Assembly (NCBI GenBank): GCA_965651595.1
Contig: CBFGTA010000067.1
Coordinates: 1 to 12,126, forward strand
DNA length: 12,126 nucleotides
Direction: 5' to 3'
DNA from: CBFGTA01 sp965651595
GTDB lineage: Bacteria; Actinomycetota; Actinomycetes; S36-B12; UBA10799
The position numbers and the translations under genes were made by a program. The notes under the pieces were generated by a model. It was not told where the DNA came from and searched no databases. It saw only the letters and a list, made by a program, of their open reading frames with translations. Of the stretch, positions 12,122 to 12,126 are shown in pieces (position 1 is the first letter of the stretch; each line of letters opens with the position of its first letter).

Positions 12122-12126
12122 ATGCC
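12122..12126 (+). CDS. First bases of a probable SOS-induced gene (cut by the window edge)
   Basis: Only ATGCC is visible. The call as a start codon rests on the SOS box 21 bases upstream and the -10-like element six bases before it. The product is unknown. LexA-controlled genes of actinobacteria include error-prone polymerases, imuB, recA, lexA and HNH endonucleases, any of which would be possible. Confidence 0.4.

Overview
This window is from a high-G+C Gram-positive bacterium of the Actinobacteria (Actinomycetota). The evidence is the protein families and their order: recO end, uppS, zur, glyS, dusB, dgt, dnaG, a dnaG-adjacent unknown gene and tRNA-Asn. That set and order resemble the recO-uppS-zur-glyS ... 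dgt-dnaG neighbourhood I know from mycobacteria and relatives. G+C is high by eye (about 60-65 %). Several start codons lack a Shine-Dalgarno sequence, as is common in this phylum. I cannot name the genus. The window is mostly conserved chromosomal housekeeping sequence, and I see no transposase, CRISPR array, integrase or phage gene.

Layout. 1-76: the last codons of recO (+). 158-943: uppS, a long-chain cis-prenyl diphosphate synthase that makes the lipid carrier for cell-wall precursors (+). Convergent to it, on the minus strand, is a probable two-gene unit: a small membrane protein (1846-1457) followed by zur, the zinc-sensing Fur-family repressor (1433-1011). 1907-2335: a small possible Dabb-domain protein (+), divergent from that unit. 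2436-5892: glyS (glycyl-tRNA synthetase), dusB (tRNA dihydrouridine synthase, start overlapping glyS) and a YdcF/DUF218 membrane-anchored protein. The last of these overlaps dgt (dGTP triphosphohydrolase, 5889-7118) by an ATGA junction. 8412-7144 (-): a class V PLP-dependent enzyme convergent to dgt. 8497-10395: dnaG primase, divergent from it. 10445-11020: a conserved actinobacterial protein of unknown function. 11035-11107: tRNA-Asn(GTT). 11257-11787: a helix-turn-helix protein with its own promoter. 11896-11970: tRNA-Met(CAT). The last 40 bases hold a consensus actinobacterial LexA/SOS box in front of an ATG at 12122, so a DNA-damage-inducible gene probably starts just as the window ends.

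How the parts fit. The genes serve translation (glyS, dusB, two tRNAs), DNA replication and repair (recO, dnaG, dgt, the SOS-controlled gene), envelope biogenesis (uppS, the YdcF-like protein) and zinc homeostasis (zur). The clearest sequence-level pattern is regulatory. At six start codons without a usual Shine-Dalgarno, a -10-like hexamer of form nAnnnT lies exactly six bases upstream, the geometry of leaderless transcripts. glyS, dusB, the YdcF-like gene and the helix-turn-helix gene instead have recognisable ribosome binding sites. Two short perfect tandem duplications (19 bp and 17 bp) sit at the two convergent gene junctions; the second rewrites the last residues of the class V enzyme. 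I did not find a convincing wholly new multi-gene system here.
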